DNA of 64,000 bases, from assembly GCF_000243275.1 (NCBI RefSeq), contig NZ_CM001437.1, positions 152,312 through 216,311 on the forward strand, in the 5' to 3' direction. The notes below the pieces were generated by a model, which saw nothing but the letters and a program-made list of their open reading frames with translations, was not told where the DNA came from and did not search any database. The translations under genes were made by a program, and so were the position numbers. Numbering within the stretch: the stretch's first letter is position 1; every line of letters starts with the position of its first letter. The stretch is from Myroides odoratus DSM 2801 (GTDB taxonomy: Bacteria > Bacteroidota > Bacteroidia > Flavobacteriales > Flavobacteriaceae). Shown in pieces: positions 45,672-54,628 of this stretch.

Positions 45672-46196
45672 TTACTGTTTCTTATAGACCGAATAACTGC
45701 TATACGTTTTGCCTGCTAAACGAGTTTCTTGCTCTAGATAAAAGGTTTTTTTATCTGCACTGAAAAAAAGCTCAACTGTTTTATTTTCAGTTGTATTTGT
45801 TCCTTTCAGTTGATACTTATCCCCTCCTATTTTCGTCCAGGTTCCTAAGACTACTCCATTGGATTTGCAGTTAATCGTATTATCAATTTCAGTATAATAG
45901 TCATCATCACTTCCAAAAATGCTAATTCCTGCGCTTTTACTTGGCTCACCTGCGGCTTTGTATTTCACGCGCTCTTGACTATAGGTTTCATGGGAATACT
46001 GATCCTTTCCGAATACATAAACTTCTTTGAGATCACAGATTCCCAACGTTATCAAACGATCATTTTCTATTCTTTCTCTCAATCTCCAAATCCCAACGAG
46101 GTCTTCTTTAGGCGTATCTGAGGAATCGTCATTTTTATTACATCCTAGTAACAAAAGGAATAGGCCTATGACAGCTAAACTTCCTGCTCTTTTCAT
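45672..46196 (-). CDS. Lipocalin-like lipoprotein
   Basis: 174 residues. Lipobox LLLLGCNKNDDSS with an acidic +2 region, then EDLVGIWRLRERIENDRLI, the start of a lipocalin-like (DUF4923/lipocalin_4 type) barrel. Ligand unknown. It is 11 bp after the DUF3570 gene and so probably belongs to the same transcript. Confidence 0.65.
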   Translation of the reverse strand: MKRAGSLAVIGLFLLLLGCNKNDDSSDTPKEDLVGIWRLRERIENDRLITLGICDLKEVYVFGKDQYSHETYSQERVKYKAAGEPSKSAGISIFGSDDDYYTEIDNTINCKSNGVVLGTWTKIGGDKYQLKGTNTTENKTVELFFSADKKTFYLEQETRLAGKTYSSYSVYKKQ

Positions 46197-46207
46197 CTCT
46201 TCTAAAT

Positions 46208-47662
46208 TTATTGTACAAATTTTAATCCAACACTTACGATATTCGCACTTAACCCATCGTTTCGATCATAGTAGTTATACCTGATTTCAAAATTTTTCAA
46301 GGAGAAACCGCCAATCGCTGCTTTGCTAAAAGGATTGTTGTAAACCAAACCACCTCCATACTGATGACTATCAAAGGCGGATAAGTCGTAATCAGAAGTG
46401 TAATATTTTTGCTTGGTTGTATGTTGACCAAAGGGAGCAAAGTATTTAGTTTCACTTTGGGTATAAAAACGATACATCGGAAATAGCGTAATGCGTTCTG
46501 ATATTTTTACAGGCAATTCCAAACTAAAAGTATGCGATCGCAGTTCCCAGTCATCCGTATAAAAACGGTAATAGCTGCGTAGGGTTAACCAATTGTTGAC
46601 GTAATAATTCAGACGCATACCAATCGGTAATTTAAAACGCGTATCAGGTAGGCGTTCGATGTCATCTGCTAAGCGATACACTTCTGTATTTTGCGGAGAA
46701 TCATAGAGTGGAATATAATTTGGCGTACCTATATAGTAAGCGGGTTTATCTGCAAAATAGATGCGGTGATAAGGCGTTGATAGCAATCCCTTTTGATATA
46801 AAACATCCGCAAATACAGCGAGTTGCATTTTTTCTGTTACAATTTGTGTAGCGAATAATGAAACCGCGTATGAGTTGCGTTTATAATCATCAAAAGCGAC
46901 AAATCGATCAGGTAAATATTTAGTAGATACATTTCCGTTTTGGTCATAAATTTCCACATTAGCAAAATAGCCTGCATTTTGGAAATTAGTTCCATAGGTA
47001 TGATATTCATCTAATTCTGTAGGATAGAAAGGCTTCCACGTATCAAAATAAGCATTGGCTTTTATCCCAACTTCTGTATTCTTTTCATTGAAGAGCTTTG
47101 TTACACCAATGCCGACCCCGATGGATTCATAATCAAACTCTCTGGCAACAGCAGCATTAACCGTAAGAATGGTGTTTCTATCATCCGAACTATGGCTGTA
47201 ATTCGCTCCCAAATTGTACAAGACATCTTTGCGAGAAGGCCCTGTTGAAGCATACCAAGGGCTACCATATTGCAGTGTTTTAGTACTTTCAACTGAAGTA
47301 GCACCTGTAGAAGCACCCGTAGTATTTACTTGCGTAATCTGTCTACTCATAAAAGGGTTGATATTACTTGAAGACGCTGAAGTATAAGCTGAAAATCCCA
47401 CATCAAAAGACAATACTCCATCCAAACGCACTGGAATAGACAAAATCATATTTCCGGCGTAATTATCCAGTTCTTCCGTTCCCATTCCGCCATTTACAGC
47501 CGAATGCTTTCCTTTTTGATCATAATAACTACCTAAAAAATCGAGTTCTGTTGTTTCCAAGACTTTCTTTTTATAGCTGGGCGGGGTCGAGTTATGTTCT
47601 TGTGCAGATAGCAATCCTGATACACAGGTTAAAGACATTAAAGTAATGAGTCGTTTTTTCAT
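46208..47662 (-). CDS. DUF3570 outer-membrane beta-barrel
   Basis: 484 residues. Signal peptide ending in LLSAQ, then amphipathic strands to a C-terminal SVGLKFVQ, typical of an outer-membrane barrel, and the DUF3570 pattern with DFLGSYYDQKGKHSAVNGG and IRYNYYDRNDGLSANIV. At 114-123 it has TTGASTGATS, with TGAS and TGATS resembling the acceptor Thr/Ser sites of ApbE flavin transfer. It lies 10 bp after a DUF4266 gene and near apbE and a thioredoxin gene, a gene set also known outside this phylum. Flavinylation is an inference. Confidence 0.85.
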   Translation of the reverse strand: MKKRLITLMSLTCVSGLLSAQEHNSTPPSYKKKVLETTELDFLGSYYDQKGKHSAVNGGMGTEELDNYAGNMILSIPVRLDGVLSFDVGFSAYTSASSSNINPFMSRQITQVNTTGASTGATSVESTKTLQYGSPWYASTGPSRKDVLYNLGANYSHSSDDRNTILTVNAAVAREFDYESIGVGIGVTKLFNEKNTEVGIKANAYFDTWKPFYPTELDEYHTYGTNFQNAGYFANVEIYDQNGNVSTKYLPDRFVAFDDYKRNSYAVSLFATQIVTEKMQLAVFADVLYQKGLLSTPYHRIYFADKPAYYIGTPNYIPLYDSPQNTEVYRLADDIERLPDTRFKLPIGMRLNYYVNNWLTLRSYYRFYTDDWELRSHTFSLELPVKISERITLFPMYRFYTQSETKYFAPFGQHTTKQKYYTSDYDLSAFDSHQYGGGLVYNNPFSKAAIGGFSLKNFEIRYNYYDRNDGLSANIVSVGLKFVQ

Positions 47663-47672
47663 TGTTTTTTAT

Positions 47673-47882
47673 TTAATTGCATCCACAACCTCCACCCGTT
47701 TTACCTCCATTGGCGCCCGAAGCCCCTTCTCTGTACACCTGAAAATTAGTTTCATAGCGTTCGCATGTATGCGCACTTAGTACCATATCGGGATCATTGA
47801 TGTATTGCTTCTCGTATTCTTTGACCGTCTGACAGGACGGGAGAAGCAAGACCAAACATCCCATGTAAAATAGTTTTCTCAT
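47673..47882 (-). CDS. DUF4266 mini-lipoprotein with C-terminal GGGCGCN
   Basis: 69 residues. Lipobox LLLLPSCQ with Cys17, a middle with EYEKQYINDPDMVLS and AHTCERYETNFQVYREGA, and a Gly-rich end SGANGGKTGGGCGCN with C66 and C68. This is the DUF4266 family. The final CxC could bind a metal or form a disulfide handled by the neighbouring thioredoxin. It is 2 bp from apbE and 10 bp from DUF3570, so it is the middle of the operon. Confidence 0.9.
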   Translation of the reverse strand: MRKLFYMGCLVLLLPSCQTVKEYEKQYINDPDMVLSAHTCERYETNFQVYREGASGANGGKTGGGCGCN

Positions 47883-47884
47883 TG

Positions 47885-48814
47885 TTAAATCGTATTGGTT
47901 TTAATGTTATTTGAGGTGAATAAATTGGCTTTATGATCGACAATAACGCAGCTAGCGCTGGGAATCTGGTTGATGAGGTGCAAGCCCGTTTCAATTCCCA
48001 TCACGGCAATAGATGTTGAGATTCCGTTAGCCAATTCCGCTTTAGGAGCAAAAACAGTAACACTTGCTATTTCTGTTGTGGGCATCCCAGTGCGAGGATC
48101 AATAATATGCGAGTACTTTTTATCGCCGATAATTGCGTATTTTTCATACGTTCCCGAAGTGACGACAGCGCCATTTTCTAAAGGAAACGTAGCGAAAACC
48201 TTTGCTTTATTTAGGGGATTTACGATGCCAACCGACCACGGTTTTCCATCAGGTTGAGTTCCCCAAGCTGCCATATCTCCAGAGGCATTAACGATTCCTG
48301 CCTGCACGCCCTGCTGCATTAAAAAGGCTTTTGCACAATCTGCCGCATAGGCTTTTCCGATGGAACCAAAACCTATTTTCATCTTTTTTTGCGTTAAAAA
48401 AAGCGTTTGATTTGCTCGATCCAATTGAATTTTTTGATACCCCACATGCCGAATAGCCGCTTTTAATTCAGCAAAAGAAGGAAGCTTTTTCATGGCCCCA
48501 TCATAGATCCAAATTTGATTCAACCCAGCCATGGTAATATCAAAAGCACCTTCGGTAAGTTTGGAAAAATTCAACGCGCGAGCAGTTAATTCCAAAAGCT
48601 CTTCAGGAACTTGCACAGGCTGTATACCAGCATGAGCATTGACGATAGAAACAGGGGTATCAGGCATCCACTCTGAAAGTAGATACTCTATGCGTTTCAT
48701 TTCGGCTATGGCCCCGTCAATTAAAGCATGAGCTACTTCTAACTGATTAGCGACTATAGTAACATCGAAATTACATCCCATGAGGAAAAACGCTCGACTA
48801 AAAATGGAAGACAT
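47885..48814 (-). CDS. apbE: FAD:protein FMN transferase
   Basis: 309 residues. Family motifs: LLSEWMPDTPVSIVNAHAG, DITMAGLNQIWIY, IGFGSIGKAYAADCAK, GIVNASGDMAAWG and HIIDPRTGMPT. ApbE covalently attaches FMN from FAD to Thr or Ser of periplasmic redox proteins. The N-terminal segment is hydrophobic (FSRAFFLMGCNFDV) and could be a signal or lipoprotein anchor. Target candidates are its operon partners DUF3570 and DUF4266. Confidence 0.93.
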   Translation of the reverse strand: MSSIFSRAFFLMGCNFDVTIVANQLEVAHALIDGAIAEMKRIEYLLSEWMPDTPVSIVNAHAGIQPVQVPEELLELTARALNFSKLTEGAFDITMAGLNQIWIYDGAMKKLPSFAELKAAIRHVGYQKIQLDRANQTLFLTQKKMKIGFGSIGKAYAADCAKAFLMQQGVQAGIVNASGDMAAWGTQPDGKPWSVGIVNPLNKAKVFATFPLENGAVVTSGTYEKYAIIGDKKYSHIIDPRTGMPTTEIASVTVFAPKAELANGISTSIAVMGIETGLHLINQIPSASCVIVDHKANLFTSNNIKTNTI

Positions 48815-48857
48815 AGTAAAGGGAATGAAGAAAAATGGATGCTAAACCGTTTTAATT

Positions 48858-49271
48858 TTATTGAATAAATTCACGTAGTTTTTTGATGTAGGCTGCAGGC
48901 GTATCTTTCGAATAGCTCAATTTTCCTAGTACTTTTCCCGTAGAATTTAATACGACAACCAAAGGAAAATACCCTTCTTGGTTGTACTGATCGGCCAATT
49001 GACCATTCTCTTTCTTAACCTCTGCGGGTAACTTTGATTTCTTTAAAAAATCAGCCTTGTACAACACCCAATTCTTCTTTTCTGCTTCAAAAAGAGCAGA
49101 TTGAAAAATTTCCTTTTCTAATTTGATACAAGGAGCACACCAATCGGAGCCAGCAAAAACTAACATAATGGGTTTATCTTCTACAGTTGCCTTTTTTAGA
49201 GCATCGTTAAATGTTTGGCCTATGCAAAAATTGGTTACTACAAAGGCACAGAGTACATATAATTTTTTCAT
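48858..49271 (-). CDS. Periplasmic thioredoxin-like protein
   Basis: 137 residues. Signal peptide MKKLYVLCAFVVTNFCIGQT, then a thioredoxin fold with the redox site GSDWCAPCIKLE (C45, C48) and cis-Pro in GYFPLVVVL. It should reduce or oxidise disulfides of exported proteins. It starts the operon thioredoxin-apbE-DUF4266-DUF3570, and the CxC tail of DUF4266 is an attractive substrate. A long leader precedes it. Confidence 0.9.
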   Translation of the reverse strand: MKKLYVLCAFVVTNFCIGQTFNDALKKATVEDKPIMLVFAGSDWCAPCIKLEKEIFQSALFEAEKKNWVLYKADFLKKSKLPAEVKKENGQLADQYNQEGYFPLVVVLNSTGKVLGKLSYSKDTPAAYIKKLREFIQ

Positions 49272-49347
49272 ATTTCTTTGGGGTTATATTTTTAATCCTT
49301 CTTCATTCGATATTGTCTTTTTCAACTTTTATACAGCTACTTCTCTT

Positions 49348-49395
49348 CTTTCATCCTGAGAAAACGAAACTCAAATTCGCCTCCTTTGATGAAAG
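49348..49395 (-). promoter_or_regulatory. Hairpin in the leader of the thioredoxin-apbE operon
   Basis: On the minus strand CTTTCATC and GATGAAAG close a 48-nt element that includes an inner TGAG/CTCA pair. It lies about 75 nt after the predicted transcript start and about 75 nt before the ATG. It matches no riboswitch class that I know. It could be regulatory or chance. Confidence 0.35.
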
Positions 49396-49472
49396 GAAAA
49401 CAAGAAAATATCCTGATTTTTATTTGTTAATTATAAGTCAATACCACGTGAAGGATATGCTAATTTCGACGG

Positions 49473-49501
49473 CAAATATATATTTATTTAGACCAAATAA
49501 A
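49473..49501 (-). promoter_or_regulatory. Promoter and AT palindrome of the thioredoxin-apbE operon
   Basis: The minus-strand -7 box TATATTTG (49473-49480) is bordered at once by TTTATTT-agacc-AAATAAA (49483-49501), a 19-bp dyad placed between the -7 and -33 positions. A repressor bound there would block the promoter. A Fur-like role is possible, since the divergent genes look iron-related, but the match to a Fur box is not exact. Confidence 0.4.
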
Positions 49502-49777
49502 AACAAATAAGTTAAAATTTTACTTCAAAAAAACCAATAATGCTCTTTTCTATTCCATTTCACTCCTTGAAAACTCATTTTTTAGCATAAAATTTAAATC
49601 AAATTCAAAAAATAATTTATCGTTTTTTACATATAACAAATTTATTTCTTAAAAATAGATGAACATAATCAATATTTAAGCTAAAAATCAAACACATCCC
49701 TACTAAATAGCAAGTCTTAATTTTCATACAAAGTTAAAAAAATCTTATATTTTATTTTTAATAAATCTAAATAAACA

Positions 49778-49785
49778 TATATTTG
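49778..49785 (+). promoter_or_regulatory. -7 box of the porin-imelysin operon
   Basis: TATATTTG fits TAnnTTTG, about 40 bp before the ATG at 49826. The -33 position has only T-rich sequence. Confidence 0.4.
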
Positions 49786-49825
49786 CGTCAAAATTTACTG
49801 AATTTAATCACCTCATAACCACTTT

Positions 49826-51160
49826 ATGAAAACAAGATTACTGGTTTGTTTGGCCTTACAATGCTTCCTTACGCAAGCCCAAGACAAAGACGCTATTCCG
49901 CTTCAACAACTCAAAGAAGAATTAAAAAAAGAAATCCTCGAAGAGCTTAAAGAGGACAAGAAAAAATTAGTCAGCTTAAACAACTTTACACTAAGTGGCT
50001 ATGGCGCTGTTAATTATTACAACTATGGCCGTTATGATACAGATCCAAACATCAAGAATAAATTTGATGCGGAACGATTGAATTTGTATTTGGGCTATCG
50101 CTTCAATGATTGGATTAGCTTAAAAACGGAAATCGAATATGAACATGGCGGAACGGGTTCTACTATTGAGCTTGATACACAAGAGGAATTTGGTGAATAT
50201 GAAAAAGAAATTGAATCAGGAGGAGAAGTAAAATTAGAGCAAATTCACATTGATTTTAAAATTCGCCCCTACTTCAATGTTCGCGTTGGACGCATGAAAC
50301 TACACCTGAGTTTGGCACAAAATCTCGATCGTCCAACACAGTATTTCACCACATACCGACAAGAAATAGAAAATGAAATGCTTCCTCTGGGGTGGTATGA
50401 GAACGGAATTCAATTCTACGGTACATTCTTAAAAAATCGATTCAGCTATGAATTTTCCATCACCAATGGATTGGATGCTACTGGATTTAGCTCGAGAAAT
50501 TGGATAAAAAGAGGCCATCAAACCCGTTTTGAAATGGCCGTTGGCAATAGTTTAGCGTACGCTGCTAGACTCGATTACAAATTTGGCACCAATAAAAACA
50601 CATTTGCAGGAGTTTCAGCCTACATCAACGATGCAGCGGCTAATAGACCTAAAAATGACATGGATGTTTCTGCTTATGTCAGCATCCTAGAAGCCCATGT
50701 GAGTTATGATGAGAACTACCTAAAATTTAGTTCTGTCTTCTTATATGGAAATGTAGAGAACTCTAACATTGTCAGCCGAAAAAATGCCAATCTTTCCAAT
50801 AATCTGGGTGTGAAACGCACGCCTGTAGGGAAAAATATGATTGGTTTTTCTGGGGATATTGGGTATGAAGTGCTCCACTTTTTCAACAATACAACAACGC
50901 AAAAACTCTATCCTTTCGTGCGTTACGAATATTATGACACCATGCATGAAACAGAAGGTGCTGTAGTTCGAAAACCGCGTTGGGAAAGAAGTGTTTGGAC
51001 CAGCGGAATCAACTGGTTTGTTCACCCACAAATCGTAATTAAGGCACATTACGCCACAAGACGACTAGGCTCAGACCACTTTGATCCGGTGACTTCTTTA
51101 AATACAGGAAACAAACAGAAAGAGAATACGTTCTCTGCAGGAATTGGATTTACTTTTTAA
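49826..51160 (+). CDS. Porin-like outer-membrane beta-barrel
   Basis: 444 residues. Signal peptide MKTRLLVCLALQCFLTQAQ, then a short coiled coil (LQQLKEELKKEILEELKEDK) of the kind that trimeric porins use in the periplasm, then a barrel with alternating strands to the C-terminal FSAGIGFTF. It resembles phosphate-selective-porin-like (OprO/P) proteins. Its place immediately before imelysin and di-heme genes suggests a role in iron or metal passage. A -7 box TATATTTG stands at 49778-49785. Confidence 0.78.
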   Translation: MKTRLLVCLALQCFLTQAQDKDAIPLQQLKEELKKEILEELKEDKKKLVSLNNFTLSGYGAVNYYNYGRYDTDPNIKNKFDAERLNLYLGYRFNDWISLKTEIEYEHGGTGSTIELDTQEEFGEYEKEIESGGEVKLEQIHIDFKIRPYFNVRVGRMKLHLSLAQNLDRPTQYFTTYRQEIENEMLPLGWYENGIQFYGTFLKNRFSYEFSITNGLDATGFSSRNWIKRGHQTRFEMAVGNSLAYAARLDYKFGTNKNTFAGVSAYINDAAANRPKNDMDVSAYVSILEAHVSYDENYLKFSSVFLYGNVENSNIVSRKNANLSNNLGVKRTPVGKNMIGFSGDIGYEVLHFFNNTTTQKLYPFVRYEYYDTMHETEGAVVRKPRWERSVWTSGINWFVHPQIVIKAHYATRRLGSDHFDPVTSLNTGNKQKENTFSAGIGFTF

Positions 51161-51186
51161 TTATAAAAAACAAATAGTATAAAATA

Positions 51187-52260
51187 ATGAGAAACAAATT
51201 TTTAGCTTTAGGATTGGTTGCTACTTCTTTCATGATGATGAACTGTAGTAATAATGATGACTCCTCTACAGACACCAAAAAGGATGATTTATACGCAACT
51301 GTAATTTCAGATTTAACAGGAAGTGTTGTTACAGAAACCTATCGCGACCTAAATGACAAGGCCAATGCTTTGAGAAAAGCGATCAGTAACTTTACAGCTA
51401 ACGCAACAGATGCGAATTTAGAATTAGCCAAACAAGCGTGGATTGAAACGAGAAAACCTTGGGAGCAATCAGAAGGATTCTTATATGGCCCTGTAGATAC
51501 AGAGGGAATTGACCCAGCTATGGACACTTGGCCTGTGGATGTAGAAGCGATGAACAACATCTTGAGAAGTAATCAAGCAATCACTGCTTCTTTAATTAGT
51601 TCGAATAACGAAGCACGTGGTTTTCACTTAATTGAGTTCTTACTATGGGGAGAAACTGGTTCAAAAAAAGCAGCAGATATTACAGCTAGACAAAAAGAAT
51701 ACTTGAAAGCTGCTACAGAAGACTTACAACAAAATACGCAATTGCTTTATGACCAATGGAAAGTTGATGGTGGAAATTACGCTGCAGTCTTCAATTCAGC
51801 GGGAATAAACTCGACAAAATACCCTTCAAAAGCAGCAGCATTAGAAGAAATTGTCGATGGATTAATTACCATTGCCGATGAGGTAGGAACAGGTAAAATT
51901 GAAGATCCATTAAACTCAGAAGGAAGTACTCCTTACCCAGAAAAAGAAGAATCTCGTTTTAGTAATAATTCTAAAAGAGACTTCGCCGACAACATGAGAA
52001 GTATTGAAAATATCTATTTAGGCCAATACAATAAATCGGTTAAAGGATTATCTGAAATTGTTGCTGGAGATAACAAAGCCTTAGATACGGAAATCAAAAC
52101 AGCGATCACCGCGGCGATTACAGCTATTGAAGCAATTCCTGGAACCTTTACAGAAGCTATTTATAGCCATAGACCAGAAGTAATCAAAGCGCAAAACATT
52201 GTTAATGATTTATCTACTTTATTAGAGTCTAAATTGAAACCTTATATCAATAGTCTTTAA
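51187..52260 (+). CDS. Imelysin family lipoprotein
   Basis: 357 residues. Lipoprotein signal MRNKFLALGLVATSFMMMNC with acidic residues after Cys20. The imelysin domain carries the GxHxxE motif as GFHLIE (145-150) in EARGFHLIEFLLWGE, plus TRKPWEQSEGFLYGPVD. Imelysin/EfeO-like proteins (for example IrpA, EfeO M75) are linked to iron uptake and can bind metal. It is 26 bp after the porin gene. A terminator follows, separating it partly from the di-heme gene. Confidence 0.92.
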   Translation: MRNKFLALGLVATSFMMMNCSNNDDSSTDTKKDDLYATVISDLTGSVVTETYRDLNDKANALRKAISNFTANATDANLELAKQAWIETRKPWEQSEGFLYGPVDTEGIDPAMDTWPVDVEAMNNILRSNQAITASLISSNNEARGFHLIEFLLWGETGSKKAADITARQKEYLKAATEDLQQNTQLLYDQWKVDGGNYAAVFNSAGINSTKYPSKAAALEEIVDGLITIADEVGTGKIEDPLNSEGSTPYPEKEESRFSNNSKRDFADNMRSIENIYLGQYNKSVKGLSEIVAGDNKALDTEIKTAITAAITAIEAIPGTFTEAIYSHRPEVIKAQNIVNDLSTLLESKLKPYINSL

Positions 52261-52286
52261 TTCATCTTACTAACCCAACCTATAAA

Positions 52287-52316
52287 AGAATACACCCCAA
52301 AAGGTGTATTCTTTTT
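52287..52316 (+). terminator. Terminator after the imelysin gene
   Basis: AGAATACACC / GGTGTATTCT stem with CCAAAA loop followed by TTTT. It may limit transcription into the di-heme gene, 30 bp downstream. Confidence 0.85.
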
Positions 52317-52346
52317 CCATAGAACACCCTCTGATTTCCTCTTATA

Positions 52347-53732
52347 ATGAAATACATTTCACTTCTTACCGTACTTCTTTTTTCTTCTTTTTTTATCTCT
52401 TGTTCTAGTGATGATACTACGCCTTATGAAGAACTTCCTTCTTTGTTGGATCGTCAATTGGCGGGTGGAGCCACTACTATTTTTATCAATACCAGTAATG
52501 CGTATGGTACTCCTGCTCCTAACTTATCAGGAGCTGACCTAGCCTTACATCTAACAGGAGACTTGACTTTTGAATCCGTTTATGTGACTCCTCCGAATAA
52601 AGTAAATGGTGGTTTAGGTCCGATTTTTAATAACTCTTCCTGCATCTCTTGTCATCCCAAAGATGGCAGGGCTCCCTTCCCTACGAACCTCAACGCGAGA
52701 AGTGGTTTTTTCATGCGTGTAAGTTTACCAGGTATCGCGGATAACGGAGGCCCCGTTCCTGTTCCTGGTTTTGGATTACAAATACAAAATCAGGCGGCAT
52801 TTGGTGTTGAACCAGAGGCTCAATTTCAGGTTACTTATTCCACTATCGTAGAAGAATTAGCAGACGGAACGAAAGTAACTTTGCGTAAACCCCACTATAG
52901 TTTGGTCGAATCCTATATTCCCATTCCTGCCAATATCTTGTTATCTCCGCGTATTGGTTCTCCAGTATTTGGTTTAGGTTTACTAGAAGCTATTCCTGAA
53001 GCAGATATTTTGGCTCAAATTGATGCAAACGATGCCAATCAAGATGGCATTTACGGAAAGGCTAATTATGTATACGATGTGATTTCCAAACAAACAAAAC
53101 TAGGTCGCTTTGGATGGAAAGCCAATACGGCCTCACTCCTAGAGCAATGTGCAGCTGCTTTCAACAATGACATGGGAATTACCAACTATGTATTTCCTTA
53201 TGAAACAGGATATGGACAGACCAATGGAGATGATGGCTTGAAGGCTGGAATAGAAGTGTCTAATGCTCTTGTTGATGCGGTAACTTTTTATACCCAAACC
53301 TTGGCAGTCCCAGCTTCTCGTTTTCACGACAATCAAAATGTCCGCAATGGCGCGCGTATCTTTGAAGAAATTGATTGTGCAAAATGCCATGTTCCGAAAC
53401 AAAAAACAGGACCTAGCCCAATCAAAGCCTTAGCTTATCAAACCATTTATCCGTATACGGATATGTTGTTGCACGACATGGGGGAAGATTTAGCCGATGG
53501 TCGACCAGATTTTATGGCAACGGGCAGAGAATGGAAAACAAGACCTCTTTGGGGCATTGGTTTTCAGTATTTAGTCAACGGACACACGCAGTTCTTACAC
53601 GATGGTCGAGCAGCCAACTTGACGGAAGCCATTCTTTGGCATGGTGGTGAAGCACAACGCGCTAAAAATAAATTCAAACAGTTGTCCAAAAAGGAAAGAG
53701 AAGATCTATTAGCCTTTTTGAATTCACTTTAA
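52347..53732 (+). CDS. Di-heme oxidoreductase-like lipoprotein (DHOR/thiol oxidoreductase family)
   Basis: 461 residues. Lipoprotein signal ending FFISCSSDD. Two c-type haem sites: CISCH (99-103) and CAKCH (in EEIDCAKCHVPK, about 345), the layout of the DHOR (PF06537) family related to MauG and di-haem peroxidases. It also has HDMGEDLADGRPDF and AILWHGGEAQRAK. These proteins accompany imelysins in many iron-uptake loci, where they may oxidise or reduce iron outside the cytoplasm. The substrate is not proven. Confidence 0.9.
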   Translation: MKYISLLTVLLFSSFFISCSSDDTTPYEELPSLLDRQLAGGATTIFINTSNAYGTPAPNLSGADLALHLTGDLTFESVYVTPPNKVNGGLGPIFNNSSCISCHPKDGRAPFPTNLNARSGFFMRVSLPGIADNGGPVPVPGFGLQIQNQAAFGVEPEAQFQVTYSTIVEELADGTKVTLRKPHYSLVESYIPIPANILLSPRIGSPVFGLGLLEAIPEADILAQIDANDANQDGIYGKANYVYDVISKQTKLGRFGWKANTASLLEQCAAAFNNDMGITNYVFPYETGYGQTNGDDGLKAGIEVSNALVDAVTFYTQTLAVPASRFHDNQNVRNGARIFEEIDCAKCHVPKQKTGPSPIKALAYQTIYPYTDMLLHDMGEDLADGRPDFMATGREWKTRPLWGIGFQYLVNGHTQFLHDGRAANLTEAILWHGGEAQRAKNKFKQLSKKEREDLLAFLNSL

Positions 53733-53772
53733 AACAACGGTTTTCTTTAGGTTTAATTCCTACCTTTGTTAG

Positions 53773-54531
53773 ATGAATAAAGCTGAACTCAAAGAATTTT
53801 TAGACGAAAAAGTACTATTGTACAACAATCCCTCTTTTATAGTGGATGATCCTGTACAAATTCCTCATTTATATACGCAAAAAGAAGATATTGAAATTGG
53901 AGGTTTTCTAAGTGCAACCATTGCTTGGGGGAATCGCAAAATGATTATCAAGAATGCCCATAAAATGATGGAACTGATGGGCAATTCTCCCTATGATTTC
54001 GTCATGAATCACAACGAAGATCAGCTAGATGCTTTAACTGGATTTGTTCACCGTACCTTTAACAGTACGGACTTCGCTACTTTTATTCAGGCGTTACAGC
54101 ATATCTACCGCCATCATGGAGGTTTAGAGGGAGTATTTAGCGATTCTTCCCTGCCTCTACAGGAGCGTATTTCAAAATTTAAAACTTTATTTTTTGAAAT
54201 TCAACATCAACAACGTACGCAAAAGCACATCTCTGATCCGTTAAAAGGTTCTGCTGCGAAGCGCATTAATATGTATCTCCGTTGGATGGTACGCCAAGAC
54301 AATGCAGGCGTAGATTTTGGGTTATGGAAAGGCGTTTCTCCTAGTGAGTTATCTTGTCCGTTAGATGTACATTCAGGGAATATGGCGCGTAAACTGGGCA
54401 TTTTAAAACGCACACAAAATGATGCCAAAGCACTATTGGAATTGGATACGGCTTTGCGTGAATTAGATCCTGTTGATCCCGTGAAGTATGATTTCGCATT
54501 GTTTGGATTGGGCGCGATTGAGAAGTTTTAA
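53773..54531 (+). CDS. TIGR02757/DUF2400 family protein
   Basis: 252 residues. Conserved segments LKEFLDEKVLLYNNPSFI, IEIGGFLSATIAWGNRKMI, MYLRWMVRQDNAGVDFGLW and CPLDVHSGNMARKLG are those of TIGR02757. The function is unknown; the fold recalls helix-hairpin-helix DNA glycosylases. The C-terminus is complete (DFALFGLGAIEKF). A diverged fragment of the same gene lies 1 kb downstream. Confidence 0.9.
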   Translation: MNKAELKEFLDEKVLLYNNPSFIVDDPVQIPHLYTQKEDIEIGGFLSATIAWGNRKMIIKNAHKMMELMGNSPYDFVMNHNEDQLDALTGFVHRTFNSTDFATFIQALQHIYRHHGGLEGVFSDSSLPLQERISKFKTLFFEIQHQQRTQKHISDPLKGSAAKRINMYLRWMVRQDNAGVDFGLWKGVSPSELSCPLDVHSGNMARKLGILKRTQNDAKALLELDTALRELDPVDPVKYDFALFGLGAIEKF

Positions 54532-54628
54532 CTTCGATCAAAAATAAGATAGAAAACCTCTTAATCCATATCTCATTTGGCATAAAACTTGACAACATTA
54601 AACAGAAAATATAATATTTAAATTAATT

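Larger units (their letters stand above)
49272..49825. other. Long divergent intergenic region
   Basis: 554 bp between the thioredoxin-like gene (minus) and the porin-like gene (plus). I find no coding frame worth calling. It holds a minus-strand -7 box (TATATTTG, 49473-49480), a palindrome beside it, a hairpin in the predicted leader and a plus-strand -7 box (TATATTTG, 49778-49785). 49510-49770 is very AT-rich and shows nothing else that I recognise. Confidence 0.6.
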
